A stretch of 64,000 nucleotides of DNA from Pseudoalteromonas sp. OOF1S-7 (GCF_022347765.1 NZ_JAKRFZ010000001.1:618183-682182), one strand, 5' to 3'. Numbered from the stretch's first letter, positions 1 through 12,049 are shown. The notes: generated by a model from the sequence alone, not told the origin. Numbers and translations: made by a program.

Positions 1-256
1 CCCACAGCGGGACACGTTCGGTATCGTTTAGCAGGTTAATCACTGACTTTGCGCTGACGCCGCGCCACTTACCGGTCACCCGGATCTTCAAAGGGTGCGC
101 TGCGCGCTTTTGATAGGCTACAGAAAACAAAGCGGAATGATGCCAGGGTTGCCAGCGTTCTGGTGTTTGTTTGCTGTGGCCAGGCGCGGCATAACCGACC
201 AGCCACAGTAACATGCACAGGCAAATTAAACGTTGTGTATTACCAGTAAGGTTCAC
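1..256 (-). CDS. START-like domain secreted protein, partial (N-terminus only)
   Basis: The gene reads leftward and runs off the window, leaving about 85 codons. A GTG at 254-256 opens a frame that overlaps the end of the upstream CYTH gene. An internal ATG at 212-214 is an alternative start. The first 28 or so residues look like a signal peptide: a short polar segment, then a hydrophobic core rich in Leu and Cys, then Ala-Ala-Pro. After it comes a segment ending in VINLLNDTERVPLW, which resembles the beginning of a START/polyketide-cyclase lipid-binding fold. The START assignment rests on this short stretch only. Its overlap with the CYTH gene suggests co-transcription. Confidence 0.5.
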   Translation of the reverse strand, partial: MNLTGNTQRLICLCMLLWLVGYAAPGHSKQTPERWQPWHHSALFSVAYQKRAAHPLKIRVTGKWRGVSAKSVINLLNDTERVPLW

Positions 257-1757
257 TGTTTAACGATGCCTGACGACTTTGCTCCATCGCACTGACGAGA
301 AAGTCGGCTTTTTGTTGCAGCCAGACTAACATGCCCTGCAACGCTTCATTTGGCTGGCCTTCACACAGCTGACGAAGATAAAACAAGGTTTCCAGTTCAT
401 AAATGCCATAAACAATGTCAACCCATGGTGCTCTGAACGTCTGACGGGTTTCTTTATCGTATAATTTCCCCAGACAATGGCCGCTTAACAGCATGTTTTC
501 CAGTGGCTGACGACACTCCAGGTAATCTTTCACCGTCATCGCTCGCTCAGCCGGGAATAGCGTCGTTAGCTTATTCCAGTCATGATCATAAGCACGCTTG
601 GCCAGTGCCTCAACCGGGCTTTGCGCCGCCGTAATAGCACTCTGATCCCAGTTTTTACGCCAGGATTTGTCTAACAGCCAGCGGGTGAGAGCCAAAATCA
701 GACGATTGTAACGAGAGCAGTGGAACAGATCTTCAAGGTCCGTTACGGTTGGCTGTACGTCTTTCAGATCAGCTATAACCTGGGCCAGCTCAGGCGCATT
801 AGAGATCCGTTTATAATAGGCATGTCGTTTAGAAGTATAGGTTTTCAGGTGAATGGCATTTTCCACCCAACCCAGTTCAGACAATAACCACTTAAGCTCT
901 TTGCGTAAAAACTCCGTTGACGACTTATCGACAAACTCTTCATATAACCAGAATGCGTGTCGGATCAGGCTGATCCCGTCCATTACACGTTTAAGGGTTT
1001 TCAGGCTCGGCGCATCCAGGTAACACTGTTCATGTTTCTGCACAAACTGAATACCATGGTTGACGGTCGCCACCAGCGCCTGCTCTTGCGTGCAGCCGCG
1101 AGGTAGTTTGATCACACCGAGAGTTTTATTGGCTTTAAGTGGTTTATCGTCGGCAATACGGTAGCCTCGTGCCGCCTTGGAATATAACCCAAGACGCAGA
1201 CCAACATGCTGTAGCAAATGATCTGCGAGCAAAAACAAATCGTCTTTATCCCCTTCGATCAGCTCGATTTCAAGTTCAGAAATGGGTTCAACCACCCCCT
1301 GTGCACTAATCTCGCCTTTATCGAGCACCACTTCTATCTCGCTGCCGGCCTCAGTTTCGATCAACCAGGTACGACGAATAAAATTCGTACTGAAAATCGG
1401 GAAAAGATTACTGGCAATCGACTCCAGCTGCACACCCATAGGCCAGATACTGGAATCAAAAGCATGAATATCGGGCCGACTGCCCTGAATGGGTAAATTA
1501 TACTCAGGACGCTGATGTAACCCCCCAACCACTTCACCTGCAAGCTTGATTGTCTGTTCGCATTCATCATCATTGCAGCGCGTGCGTAAACCGATATCGA
1601 ATGCACGCAGCTCCCGGCTGGGCGTATCAAAATAAGCGTTTTTCAGATTTTTAGCGGGTTTGTTGCTGACTTTTTTGGCAAACTGGGTAATAAGGGCTGG
1701 GATCAGCGGAACTTCATTGTCTGAAACCAAAAATTTCAGTTCTATCTCAGTGTCCAT
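240..1757 (-). CDS. ygiF: CYTH-CHAD domain inorganic triphosphatase (YgiF-like)
   Basis: The 505-residue protein begins with the CYTH signature EIELKF (residues 4-9), whose acidic and basic side chains bind metal and triphosphate in this family. The CYTH tunnel fold spans about residues 1-205. A helical CHAD domain, rich in His, Lys and Arg, follows to the C-terminus. The E. coli homologue YgiF hydrolyses inorganic triphosphate, and the same cytoplasmic role is inferred here. It is divergent from a ygiM-like gene, the arrangement also known in enterobacteria, which supports the assignment. The CHAD part is somewhat longer than in YgiF. Confidence 0.85.
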   Translation of the reverse strand: MDTEIELKFLVSDNEVPLIPALITQFAKKVSNKPAKNLKNAYFDTPSRELRAFDIGLRTRCNDDECEQTIKLAGEVVGGLHQRPEYNLPIQGSRPDIHAFDSSIWPMGVQLESIASNLFPIFSTNFIRRTWLIETEAGSEIEVVLDKGEISAQGVVEPISELEIELIEGDKDDLFLLADHLLQHVGLRLGLYSKAARGYRIADDKPLKANKTLGVIKLPRGCTQEQALVATVNHGIQFVQKHEQCYLDAPSLKTLKRVMDGISLIRHAFWLYEEFVDKSSTEFLRKELKWLLSELGWVENAIHLKTYTSKRHAYYKRISNAPELAQVIADLKDVQPTVTDLEDLFHCSRYNRLILALTRWLLDKSWRKNWDQSAITAAQSPVEALAKRAYDHDWNKLTTLFPAERAMTVKDYLECRQPLENMLLSGHCLGKLYDKETRQTFRAPWVDIVYGIYELETLFYLRQLCEGQPNEALQGMLVWLQQKADFLVSAMEQSRQASLNSEPYW

Positions 1758-2045
1758 CAGGGGTGTGATTTACCTATGTAATTTTCGAACCCCCAAAATA
1801 TACAAAGGGTCCGCACTTTGCAAACCTTTTAGTAATTATTAGCGCATAATCACCACCAATGCCAACCGGTTTGCTCAATTACAAGTGTAAAAATCTGCAC
1901 ACTATACAACCCGAATTTGCCCTCAGCTGCGCAGCCAAATCTGCCCATTCACTGTTCGTCAGCAAAACCTGCCCCTTGCCTTTGCGTCGGGAAATCCCTA
2001 CTATTTTGGTAACTTTATAACGATATCAATATTTAAGGCCTGCGA

Positions 2046-2669
2046 ATGCTGAAAAATATCGCTTTGCCGCTGCTGCTGTCTGTGCTCTCACTGAGTGCAA
2101 TGGCGGAGCAAACCGAGCTGCAAAATGAGCCTGCCCAGGCGCAGTCAGCAACTGACAATAATGGCTATATTGTCGACGACTTATACCTCTTCATGCACAC
2201 CGGACCCGGTAAGAATTATCGCATCCTGGGTTCAGTCGAAGCCGGGACTCCGATCACTGTCCTGAACACAGAACAAGACGACTTTGTTCAAATCAAAGAT
2301 GACAAAGACCGCGAAGGCTGGGTCGAAAGTCGGTTTGTCACTTCGGAGCCTGGACTACGTCAGCGGCTGGAAAGCGCTAACCAGGCACTGAGCGATAACA
2401 ATGCTCAACTCAATACTTTACAGAGCCGCATTCCACAACTTGAGCAGGCCAACTTGCAACTGCAGCAAGACAATACGGCGCTTATAAATAACATCACCGA
2501 GCTGAAGCAAGCGCTTGAAGCTCAAGTACAGGCAAGCCGTAATAAGGCACAAACAGAGCAACATATGCTGCTGAGCTATGGTGGCGGGATTGGTATCGCG
2601 GGCATTTTAATTGGCGTGGTACTCACCCTGGTGTTGTCAAGGCGTAAGCGCTACGACGGCTGGGCGTAA
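2046..2669 (+). CDS. ygiM: YgiM-like SH3-domain membrane protein (TIGR04211 type)
   Basis: The 207-residue protein has a signal peptide ending near AMAE (residue 21), a bacterial SH3 domain at about 38-100 (the GPGKNYRILGSV segment is typical), a Gln- and Leu-rich coiled coil at about 100-165, and a C-terminal membrane helix near 175-198 followed by RRKR. This is the domain order of the YgiM family, whose members sit in the inner membrane with the SH3 domain in the periplasm. A precise function is not known. It faces the ygiF-like gene across a 288-bp divergent intergenic region in which I see no further gene. Confidence 0.8.
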   Translation: MLKNIALPLLLSVLSLSAMAEQTELQNEPAQAQSATDNNGYIVDDLYLFMHTGPGKNYRILGSVEAGTPITVLNTEQDDFVQIKDDKDREGWVESRFVTSEPGLRQRLESANQALSDNNAQLNTLQSRIPQLEQANLQLQQDNTALINNITELKQALEAQVQASRNKAQTEQHMLLSYGGGIGIAGILIGVVLTLVLSRRKRYDGWA

Positions 2670-2681
2670 ATCTGCATCGAT

Positions 2682-2706
2682 AAAAAAGGCCTTTAAGGCC
2701 TTTTTT
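2682..2706. terminator. Bidirectional rho-independent terminator
   Basis: A near-perfect palindrome, AAAAAAGGCC followed by TTTA and AGGCCTTTTTT, lies between the convergent ygiM-like and FKBP genes. It carries A and T tracts on both sides, so it can end transcription from either direction. Confidence 0.85.
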
Positions 2707-2707
2707 A

Positions 2708-3193
2708 TTACTTCCCTGCTATGGCGAGTAACTCCACCTCGAAGATAAGCAACGACCCCGGCGCAATTTTCCCGGCGGCTCTATCCCCGTAGCCCAGATC
2801 CGGCCCAATAAAAAAGCGAAACTTATCACCCACAGTCATCAACTGAACGCCCTCGGTCCAGCCCGGTATGACCTGATTCAGGCCAAAACTGATGGACTCG
2901 CCGCGCACCACGGAGCTGTCGAACACCGAACCATCCAGTAAAGTGCCGTGATAATGCACGGTAACTTTGTCTGTCGCGCTCGGATGCTCAGTCCCGTCGC
3001 CTTTGTTTAACACTTCATATTGCAAACCAGAATCAGTTGTTGTGATCTCTGGCTTTTGAGCGTTTTGCGCCAGAAACTCCGCCGCCTCTATGCGGTTACC
3101 TGCCGCCGCCTGTTTTTGCTGTTTACCGTTTTTAAAAATCAGCCAGCCCAGCACGACGATGACCAGCACAAGAATAATATTGGTTGTTGACAT
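2708..3193 (-). CDS. FKBP-type peptidyl-prolyl cis-trans isomerase, membrane-anchored
   Basis: The 161-residue protein starts with a hydrophobic helix (residues about 5-20, followed by KNGKQQK) and ends in a complete FKBP domain (about 52-161). Hallmarks are the VTVHYHGTLLDGSVFDSS strand, GWTEGVQLM, and the YGDRAAG...IPPG-like loop, here KIAPGSLLIFEVELL. FKBP enzymes isomerise Xaa-Pro bonds. The lone N-terminal helix suggests an inner-membrane anchor with the domain outside the cytoplasm. It lies just downstream of the Lon-family protease gene on the same strand (14-bp gap), so the two may be co-transcribed as a protein quality-control pair. Confidence 0.85.
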   Translation of the reverse strand: MSTTNIILVLVIVVLGWLIFKNGKQQKQAAAGNRIEAAEFLAQNAQKPEITTTDSGLQYEVLNKGDGTEHPSATDKVTVHYHGTLLDGSVFDSSVVRGESISFGLNQVIPGWTEGVQLMTVGDKFRFFIGPDLGYGDRAAGKIAPGSLLIFEVELLAIAGK

Positions 3194-3207
3194 AGTGACT
3201 ACCTAAA

Positions 3208-5643
3208 TTATGAATGATCTTTTTCTTGTTCGCTGGCTGCTTCGCCCTCGGCGTCTTTATCATCGCCATTCACCACATCGGCAATTTGCTGCAAACGGGC
3301 CAGTGCCAGCGCATTGATACTCTGCTGCGGATACTCGCCATTGGTAAGCGCCCCGGCCTCACGCTGCATCAGCAAAGACAGTGCCTCGTCGACTGTCGCG
3401 ACCGCGAAAATATGGAACCGACCTTGCTGAGCCGCCGCCAGCACTTCGTCATCCAGCACCAGGTTGATCAGGTTCGAACGAGGAATGATCACGCCCTGAC
3501 GCCCGGTCAGGCCGCGCATTTTACACAGCTTAAAGAAGCCTTCAATTTTTTCATTCACGCCACCGACGGCCTGCACCTCACCGTGCTGGTTGATGGACCC
3601 CGTCAGTGCCAGTGACTGGTCGATAGGCAATGATGTGATCGCCGAGATCAGACCACACAGCTCCGCCAGCGACGCGCTGTCTCCGTCAATAAAGCCATAG
3701 CTTTGTTCAATAGCGATATTAGCGCTCAGCGTCAGGCTGAAATTTTGCGCATATTTATTGCCCAGGTAGCCGGTTAGCAGCATCACCCCCTTAGAATGAA
3801 TAGACTTACCTAATTCAGCTTCACGCTCCACGTCTATCACCCCATCAGCACCGGCATACACAGTCGCAGTGATCCGCGCAGGGGTACCAAAAGCGGTATC
3901 GCCGATGTGCAGCACAGTCAGTCCGTTGACTTTACCGACCGCTTCACCGTCTGTGGCGATCAGAGTATGACCTTCTTCAATGTCACTGAGCATGTTCTCA
4001 CTCAGCTGACCGGTACGATATTGCTTGCCCACAATGGCTTCATCGATATGTGGTGCGTCGATTTCGCTGAGTCCATCCTGCTTGGCGTAATAACTCGCCT
4101 CAGCCACCAGCTCAAGTACATCCGCAAAGCGTGCCGATAGTTTGTTCTGATGCTCTGCCTGGCGATAACTGAATTTCAGCAACCGCGCCAGTGCCTCGCC
4201 CGTCAGGGTACACTTTAAAGTCTGCTCACAATACTCCTGCACTTTGGTGACAAACTGATATTGCAGCCGATCGCTGTCGGGCAAATAGTAGTCAAAATCG
4301 GCCAGCACCCGGAACAGTTCACCAAACTCTTCATCGTACTCGCCTATGGTGTAATACAAGTCACGCGAGCCCAGCAGGATGATCTTCACATCCAGCGGGA
4401 TCAGCTGAGGTTTAAGGGTAAAACTGCTGCCGACTGAGCTGTCCTGATAAGGTAAATCATTTTTAATCTGGTGCGTTTTTAAGGACAGTTTGAGCCCGTC
4501 CCAGACCTGCGCATTGGCCAGTACTTTATCGGCATCCATGATCAAATAGCCGCCATTGGCACGGTGAAGTGCCCCCGGCTGAATAGAGCGGTAACTGGTG
4601 ATCAGCGTACCGTGGGCGTTGGCATATTCAATTTTGCCAAAGATGTTGCCAAAGGTCGGGTTAGGCTCATACACCACAGGTGCGGCCTGCCCTTCTTTGA
4701 ACTCCATCAGTATGTTGGGTGCAAAGAAATCACTCAGCATCCCCTTGGCATCAAAGTCATCTTTATTTTCATCCCCTGCGGCACTATCGTCGTCCAGCCA
4801 GTCAAGTACGGCATCGACGATTTCCACCCGCAAGTCTTTCAGATAACGTATCACCCCAATGTGGCTGGCATACTTGTGTTCCAACGCTTTGAGTAATGGC
4901 TTGGTCGCCAGCTCAATGGTGGTTTTCTTTAGCTCGCGCAGCTTCTCTGATGACTCGCGCTTCCAGCGCGGTAACTCAATCAGCGCTTCTATCAGACAAT
5001 CTTCCAGTTTTTCAATGGCATCAAAAAAGTGCTCCTGTATAGCTTCTTCCAGTGCCATAAACTCGGCATCATCCAGCGCTTTACCATCTACGACAGGCGC
5101 AAAGCTCACCACCCCTTTTTCTTCCATCATGGCAACGCTTTTCTTCGCGGCAAGCTCTTCCACAGCGCTCAGGGCGGCGTTGTATTTGTTATCAAAATCC
5201 CTGTCCAGCGACTTTTTCTTACGCTGATAGCCCGGGTTATCAAATGCCGCAGGAAACGTGTCCACTACTTCATCAAGGAAAGAGTCAATGTCATCGGCCA
5301 GTACTTTGCTCTCACCTGCTTGCATAAACAAAGCTATCGGCTCTCTGTGGTCGTCGTAGTTATTAACATACAACCATTCTTTGGGGGTCGGGCGGGTTTT
5401 GCAGTGGGCCTCCAGTTTATCTTTGACCATGGTAAAACGGCCCGTTGCCGCTTCGCCCATCACAAACACATTGTAGCCCGGCAGCTCCATGCCCAGCGCG
5501 AAATCCAGCGCACTTTGCGCCCGATTTTGGCCGATAAAAGGCAAAGGATCCGGATAGGGGTTTTGCATGCAGGTGGAGATGTGTGGCAAAGACACACTCG
5601 GAGCCAGCTGTTCGCTGCTCAAAGGCTTAATGGTTTTCGTCAT
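3208..5643 (-). CDS. Lon-family ATP-dependent protease (YcbZ/LonH-like)
   Basis: The 811-residue protein has an AAA-like N-terminal part and a C-terminal Lon protease domain. Its catalytic dyad is visible: Ser656 in GDSASLAE and Lys699 in GGVNEKIEGFF. They are 43 residues apart, the same spacing as the Ser679/Lys722 dyad of E. coli Lon. The Walker A region near residue 65 reads GEAATGRFT, with Arg where Lys is expected, so the ATPase site looks atypical, as in the YcbZ/LonH subgroup. It lacks the classical Lon substrate-recognition N-domain. It is probably a cytoplasmic protease for damaged or regulatory proteins. Substrates cannot be inferred from the sequence. Confidence 0.85.
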   Translation of the reverse strand: MTKTIKPLSSEQLAPSVSLPHISTCMQNPYPDPLPFIGQNRAQSALDFALGMELPGYNVFVMGEAATGRFTMVKDKLEAHCKTRPTPKEWLYVNNYDDHREPIALFMQAGESKVLADDIDSFLDEVVDTFPAAFDNPGYQRKKKSLDRDFDNKYNAALSAVEELAAKKSVAMMEEKGVVSFAPVVDGKALDDAEFMALEEAIQEHFFDAIEKLEDCLIEALIELPRWKRESSEKLRELKKTTIELATKPLLKALEHKYASHIGVIRYLKDLRVEIVDAVLDWLDDDSAAGDENKDDFDAKGMLSDFFAPNILMEFKEGQAAPVVYEPNPTFGNIFGKIEYANAHGTLITSYRSIQPGALHRANGGYLIMDADKVLANAQVWDGLKLSLKTHQIKNDLPYQDSSVGSSFTLKPQLIPLDVKIILLGSRDLYYTIGEYDEEFGELFRVLADFDYYLPDSDRLQYQFVTKVQEYCEQTLKCTLTGEALARLLKFSYRQAEHQNKLSARFADVLELVAEASYYAKQDGLSEIDAPHIDEAIVGKQYRTGQLSENMLSDIEEGHTLIATDGEAVGKVNGLTVLHIGDTAFGTPARITATVYAGADGVIDVEREAELGKSIHSKGVMLLTGYLGNKYAQNFSLTLSANIAIEQSYGFIDGDSASLAELCGLISAITSLPIDQSLALTGSINQHGEVQAVGGVNEKIEGFFKLCKMRGLTGRQGVIIPRSNLINLVLDDEVLAAAQQGRFHIFAVATVDEALSLLMQREAGALTNGEYPQQSINALALARLQQIADVVNGDDKDAEGEAASEQEKDHS

Positions 5644-5696
5644 TCCTAACTTCTTTCTCTTGGCCGGCCGTGCGACACGCGCGCACGGGGCTGTGA

Positions 5697-6155
5697 TTAA
5701 GGGGTAAGTGCCCTACGAGCAAACTCACCGTGCCCACATTCGCTGCACGACGGAATTTCCAACGCATAATAGACATTCGTTTTATGGCCGCAATTTTTAC
5801 ACACTAATTGCCCCAATGCTATCCATTCCCCTTGTTTATAAATGCCATCGTGTTGAAAGTCCTGCACTAATGCCTGCCACTCTAGCTGCGTGCGGTCCTC
5901 CAGCTGAGCCAGCTCGTACATTACACTGGCCTTGAGCTCCTCCCAGGCCAGATCATCATAGTGGTCTTTGTGTTCACTCAGGTGAGCCAGGTCGCGTTTG
6001 AGATAATAGCGATAATCCGCCAATTTATCTTTGGACAGCTGCTTCAGCGCTTCCTGGGCATCCATAAACTCTTTGACCAGTTTTTTTAGTTCATGTTCTT
6101 TGACGTCTTTCAGCCACACTGAAAAGTCATCCAGCCAGCGTTTGTAATCTGCCAT
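5697..6155 (-). CDS. ybeL: Zinc-ribbon protein YbeL-like (DUF1451)
   Basis: The preferred start is the ATG at 6153-6155, which has GGGAGG six bases upstream. An in-frame ATG 30 bases earlier lacks this. The 152-residue product is mostly charged helix (residues 1-105) and ends in a zinc ribbon with CKNCGHK and CSECGHG (two CxxC pairs). This is the layout of E. coli YbeL, which also maps close to leuS. The function is unknown; the ribbon suggests nucleic acid or protein binding. It is divergent from leuS. Confidence 0.8.
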   Translation of the reverse strand: MADYKRWLDDFSVWLKDVKEHELKKLVKEFMDAQEALKQLSKDKLADYRYYLKRDLAHLSEHKDHYDDLAWEELKASVMYELAQLEDRTQLEWQALVQDFQHDGIYKQGEWIALGQLVCKNCGHKTNVYYALEIPSCSECGHGEFARRALTP

Positions 6156-6249
6156 GTTTACCTCCCGACTCAGGCTATTTTGCAAGGTATTTACTCTGCT
6201 TGTGTATCAGTATAGTTCAGCTGACGTCACAGTCCTGAAACAAATCATC

Positions 6250-6310
6250 ATCACAGCGCCAATTTACGCTGATAATTCCGCTTTGAAGCGCTGTGATCAG
6301 CGCGTTTTTT
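6250..6310 (+). promoter_or_regulatory. Candidate transcription attenuator in the leuS leader
   Basis: The segment at 6288-6303 forms the hairpin GCGCTG-TGAT-CAGCGC followed by GTTTTTT, a good plus-strand intrinsic terminator. Its left arm also lies within GCGCTGTGAT (6288-6297), which is the exact reverse complement of ATCACAGCGC at 6250-6259. The two pairings are mutually exclusive, as in terminator/anti-terminator switches. The gene to the left is divergent, so no upstream plus-strand gene needs this terminator. It must act on a leader transcript that starts left of it, most simply that of leuS, whose start is 54 bases downstream. The effector is unknown. Confidence 0.5.
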
Positions 6311-6340
6311 CGGGTATGCTATCGGCAATTTTCTAATTAG

Positions 6341-8952
<2,612 letters not shown>

Positions 8953-8953
<1 letters not shown>

Positions 8954-9486
8954 TGGCTACCCTGCTGAATACCCCATTATTCAGTATGACACGACGCTGG
9001 CAGGGTTTTATGCTGGCGTTAATTACCTGCGTGACACTGTCAGGGTGTGGCTTTCAGTTGAAGAAAGCCTCCTATCTGCCGGATGACCTCAGGGTACTCC
9101 ACCTGAGCGGCACCGACAGTAAATCGGCGCTGTTTATGAGTCTCAGGCAAGAACTTAAACGCGCTCAGGTCAGACTACTGCCGTCGCCTAAGCTTGGCAA
9201 TGGCAAAGATGCGGTTGAACTGCACCTGTACCGGGACTCGCTTGAGCGTCAGACGCTGAGCCTGTTTAAAAATGGCCAGGTGGCGCAATATGAGCTGGCC
9301 TACAGCGTGCGCTATCGTCTTACCCGGCCGGGGTTCGAGCCTGTCGAGCAGGAATTTGAACTGTACCGCAACTACCAGGATGACCCGGATAATGCCCTGG
9401 GTAAATCTCAGGAGCGGGAGATCATCCTCAGCGAGCTGCGTCAGCTTGCCAGCCGTCGTATTATTCGCGAATTGTCTCAACTCTAA
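8953..9486 (+). CDS. lptE: LPS-assembly lipoprotein LptE
   Basis: LptE is the outer-membrane lipoprotein that plugs the LptD barrel and helps insert lipopolysaccharide. The 177-residue product has a hydrophobic N-terminus and a lipobox, LSGC, with the lipidated Cys at residue 32. It is followed by GFQLKKASYLPDDL, typical of LptE/RlpB. The stated ATG overlaps the leuS stop. A second ATG at 8986 would give a more standard signal peptide and may be the true start. Its place between leuS and holA is conserved across gammaproteobacteria. Confidence 0.9.
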
Positions 9487-10523
9487 TGCGTTGTTATGCC
9501 AATCAATTAGCAGGCCAGCTTAAACAGGGCCTGCAACCGTTTTATCTGATCTTTGGTGAAGAGCCTTTCCAGGAAGCCCAGTGTGTCAGCGCCGTGCGTC
9601 AGGCCGCTAAACGCCAGGGGTTTGATGAAGTGATCAAATTCAGCTTGCTACCCGGCTTCGACTGGCAGGAACTGGTCAATCAATACAATAGCATGTCGTT
9701 GTTCAGCGCTCAGACCCTGATCGAGTTCGATCTTAACCAGCAGAAACCGCCCACTCAGGGCGTGAACATTTTAAAAGAGCTGGTGGCAAACCCGAACCCG
9801 GATGTGATTTTGATCCTCAAAGGTGCCAAAGCCTCGCAGGATATTCAGCGCAGTGCCTGGTTTAAGGCGCTGGATAAGCAAGGCCTGTTTGTGCCCTGCT
9901 ACGCGCTGACCGGCTATCATCTGCAACGCTGGCTCGATGATGAATGTAAGCGGCTGAAACTGAACCTTAATAATGATGCCAAACGCAGCCTGCTACAGGC
10001 AACCGAAGGCAACCTGCTGGCGACACATCAGGAACTGGAGAAGCTCTCTTTACTGTACAAGAGTGCCCCTGTCGATCAGGAAAAGCTACTCAGCGGACTG
10101 CTCAATCAGGCCAAATTTGACATCTTTGATCTGAACGATGGTTTGCTGCGCGGTAATCCGAAAACACTGATCAAGGTGTTGAACAAACTGGCACACGATA
10201 ATGTCGAGCCCGCTAGTATTGCCTGGACGCTGCACAATCAGGCCCAGCTGTTGCTGAACCTCAAACAGCTGATCCAATCGGGCACCCCCGCGCAGGATGC
10301 GTTCAAAAAACACAATGTCTGGAAAAATCAGCAGCAGAATACCCAGCAGGCGCTGGACCGGCTCAATACCACGCAGCTGGAGCAATTGTTAGTCCTGCTG
10401 GCTGAGTTCGATTCGACCTATAAGCGCAACATTCTGGTCGCGCCCTATCAGGCGCTGGCGCACATCGCGCTGAGCTTTTGCCAGTCGCTGCCGTTTGCCC
10501 TGCCCTATGAGGAGCTGGCATGA
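9486..10523 (+). CDS. holA: DNA polymerase III delta subunit
   Basis: HolA is the delta subunit of the clamp loader, which opens the beta sliding clamp during replication. The 345-residue protein has the family features: YLIFGEEPFQ near residue 20, a RecQ-like AAA fold without a working Walker A, and a helical C-terminal collar domain. The ATG shares bases with the lptE stop (TAATG) and the gene ends overlapping nadD, so the three are translationally coupled. Confidence 0.95.
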   Translation: MRCYANQLAGQLKQGLQPFYLIFGEEPFQEAQCVSAVRQAAKRQGFDEVIKFSLLPGFDWQELVNQYNSMSLFSAQTLIEFDLNQQKPPTQGVNILKELVANPNPDVILILKGAKASQDIQRSAWFKALDKQGLFVPCYALTGYHLQRWLDDECKRLKLNLNNDAKRSLLQATEGNLLATHQELEKLSLLYKSAPVDQEKLLSGLLNQAKFDIFDLNDGLLRGNPKTLIKVLNKLAHDNVEPASIAWTLHNQAQLLLNLKQLIQSGTPAQDAFKKHNVWKNQQQNTQQALDRLNTTQLEQLLVLLAEFDSTYKRNILVAPYQALAHIALSFCQSLPFALPYEELA

Positions 10524-11164
10524 TAGCCCTGTTTGGCGGCACCTTTGATCCAGTCCACCTGGGTCATATCAATATGGCCACGCAGTGCGTGAATAAGCTT
10601 GGCCTGTCTGAGCTGCGCTTTATTCCCAATGCCGTGCCGGTGCATAAGCAAGGCCCGACCATCAGCACCTCAGACAGACTGGCGATGCTGCAACTGGCCA
10701 CTGCCCATGAGCCCAGATTCACCATTGACCCAAGGGAGCTCGAACGGGATACCCCTTCGTATTCTTTGCTCACCCTGCAGGAGCTTAAAGCGGAGTACCC
10801 TGATCAGGCCCTGGTGTTTTTAATGGGCATGGACTCATTTAACAGCCTGGACAAATGGTATTGCTGGCAGGAAATCGTGGCGCTGTGCCATATTGTGGTG
10901 TATCAACGCCCGGGTGACGCGTGTGCCCCATCCGAGGCTTTACAGGCGTATCTGGCGCATGCGCGCTGCACGGATACCCAAACGCTTAGCACCCGACTTG
11001 ATGGCCTGTGTTATTTTTTGCCGGGTCAGCCATTTGAGGCTGCGTCCAGTACCATCAGAAACGCGATAAAACATCGCCAAGCTGTTGAACCTTGGCTGAA
11101 TAATGCAGTCTTAAAGTATATTCAGACACATCAATTGTACCTAAGCAGTAGCGACAACCCGTAA
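10520..11164 (+). CDS. nadD: Nicotinate-nucleotide adenylyltransferase
   Basis: NadD transfers AMP from ATP to nicotinate mononucleotide to give deamido-NAD, a late step in NAD synthesis. The 214-residue protein begins with GGTFDPVHLGH (the HxGH nucleotidyltransferase motif) and carries the second signature as SSTIRNAI near the C-terminus. Its ATG overlaps the holA stop. The usual gene order, holA then nadD then rsfS, is kept. Confidence 0.96.
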   Translation: MIALFGGTFDPVHLGHINMATQCVNKLGLSELRFIPNAVPVHKQGPTISTSDRLAMLQLATAHEPRFTIDPRELERDTPSYSLLTLQELKAEYPDQALVFLMGMDSFNSLDKWYCWQEIVALCHIVVYQRPGDACAPSEALQAYLAHARCTDTQTLSTRLDGLCYFLPGQPFEAASSTIRNAIKHRQAVEPWLNNAVLKYIQTHQLYLSSSDNP

Positions 11165-11251
11165 CCCAGAGCGCAGTGGGTGCACAGACTTGAGTTTCCC
11201 CCTGCTAACCGTGTTACAATTGCCGCTTATTTGTAGCAAAGAGACAGAGAT

Positions 11252-11569
11252 TTGGATTCAAAACAATTATTAGATTTTGCACTAGACAAAGTCGACGATA
11301 TGAAAGCCCGCGATATTGTTCACCTTGATGTAAGAAATACCTCTTCCGTCACCGATTATATGGTTATCTGCTCTGGCAACTCCAAGCGCCATGTCCAGTC
11401 AATTGCGGATCATGTCGCCAAAGAAGCACGTCATGCCGGTGAAACACCAATTGGTCAGGAAGGTCAGGATACGGGTGAATGGGTGTTGGTTGATTTGGGT
11501 GACGTGGTGGTGCATGTCATGCAGGATCAGACGCGCGATTTCTATGACCTAGAAAAACTCTGGGGTTAA
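11252..11569 (+). CDS. rsfS: Ribosomal silencing factor RsfS
   Basis: RsfS binds ribosomal protein uL14 on the large subunit and blocks subunit joining when nutrients are short. The 105-residue product has the complete family fold with [19 protein letters not shown] and the C-terminal [29 protein letters not shown] tail (quoted in part). The start is a TTG at 11252, about ten bases after AGAGACAGAG, which acts as the ribosome binding site. It sits between nadD and rlmH as usual. Confidence 0.94.
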   Translation: MDSKQLLDFALDKVDDMKARDIVHLDVRNTSSVTDYMVICSGNSKRHVQSIADHVAKEARHAGETPIGQEGQDTGEWVLVDLGDVVVHVMQDQTRDFYDLEKLWG

Positions 11570-11570
11570 T

Positions 11571-12041
11571 GTGAAGATCCAGCTCATAGCAGTCGGCACT
11601 AAAATGCCAGGCTGGGTTGAAACCGGTTTCCAGGAATATCAGCGGCGTTTTCCCAAAGATATGCCACTGGAGCTGATTGAGATCTCCGCCGGCAAGCGGG
11701 GCAAAAACGCCGATATCAAACGTATTTTGCAGCAAGAAGGTGAGAAAACCCTGGCCGCTATCCCCAAGGGCAACCGCATCGTCACGCTGGAAGTCACAGG
11801 CAAACCCTGGGACACCCACCAGCTCGCGAGTAATATGGAAAAGTGGCAGCTGGATGGCCGTGATGTCAGTTTGCTGATAGGCGGGCCTGAAGGCCTGGCG
11901 CCGGAATGTATCGCGGCCTCTGAACAAAAGTGGTCACTGTCTAACCTGACGCTCCCCCACCCGCTGGTGCGCATTGTGGTGGCAGAAAGCCTGTATCGTG
12001 GCTGGAGTTTAAATAACAACCATCCATATCACAGGGAATAG
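11571..12041 (+). CDS. rlmH: 23S rRNA pseudouridine-1915 N3-methyltransferase
   Basis: RlmH is a SPOUT-class enzyme that methylates pseudouridine 1915 of 23S rRNA in assembled ribosomes. The 156-residue product matches the family in length and shows the knotted SAM-binding region [12 protein letters not shown] and the terminal NNHPYHRE. The start is a GTG one base after the rsfS stop, which implies translational coupling. Confidence 0.95.
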   Translation: MKIQLIAVGTKMPGWVETGFQEYQRRFPKDMPLELIEISAGKRGKNADIKRILQQEGEKTLAAIPKGNRIVTLEVTGKPWDTHQLASNMEKWQLDGRDVSLLIGGPEGLAPECIAASEQKWSLSNLTLPHPLVRIVVAESLYRGWSLNNNHPYHRE

Positions 12042-12049
12042 CCGCCATT

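Noticed and set aside
5029..5649. A 206-codon plus-strand frame
   Set aside because: It lies fully inside the Lon-family protease gene on the other strand, has unnatural composition (many His, Arg, Cys), and no domain.
6154..6336. A 60-codon frame in the leuS leader as a leader peptide
   Set aside because: It spans the terminator hairpin and has no run of Leu codons at the expected place, so it does not behave like a classical leader peptide.
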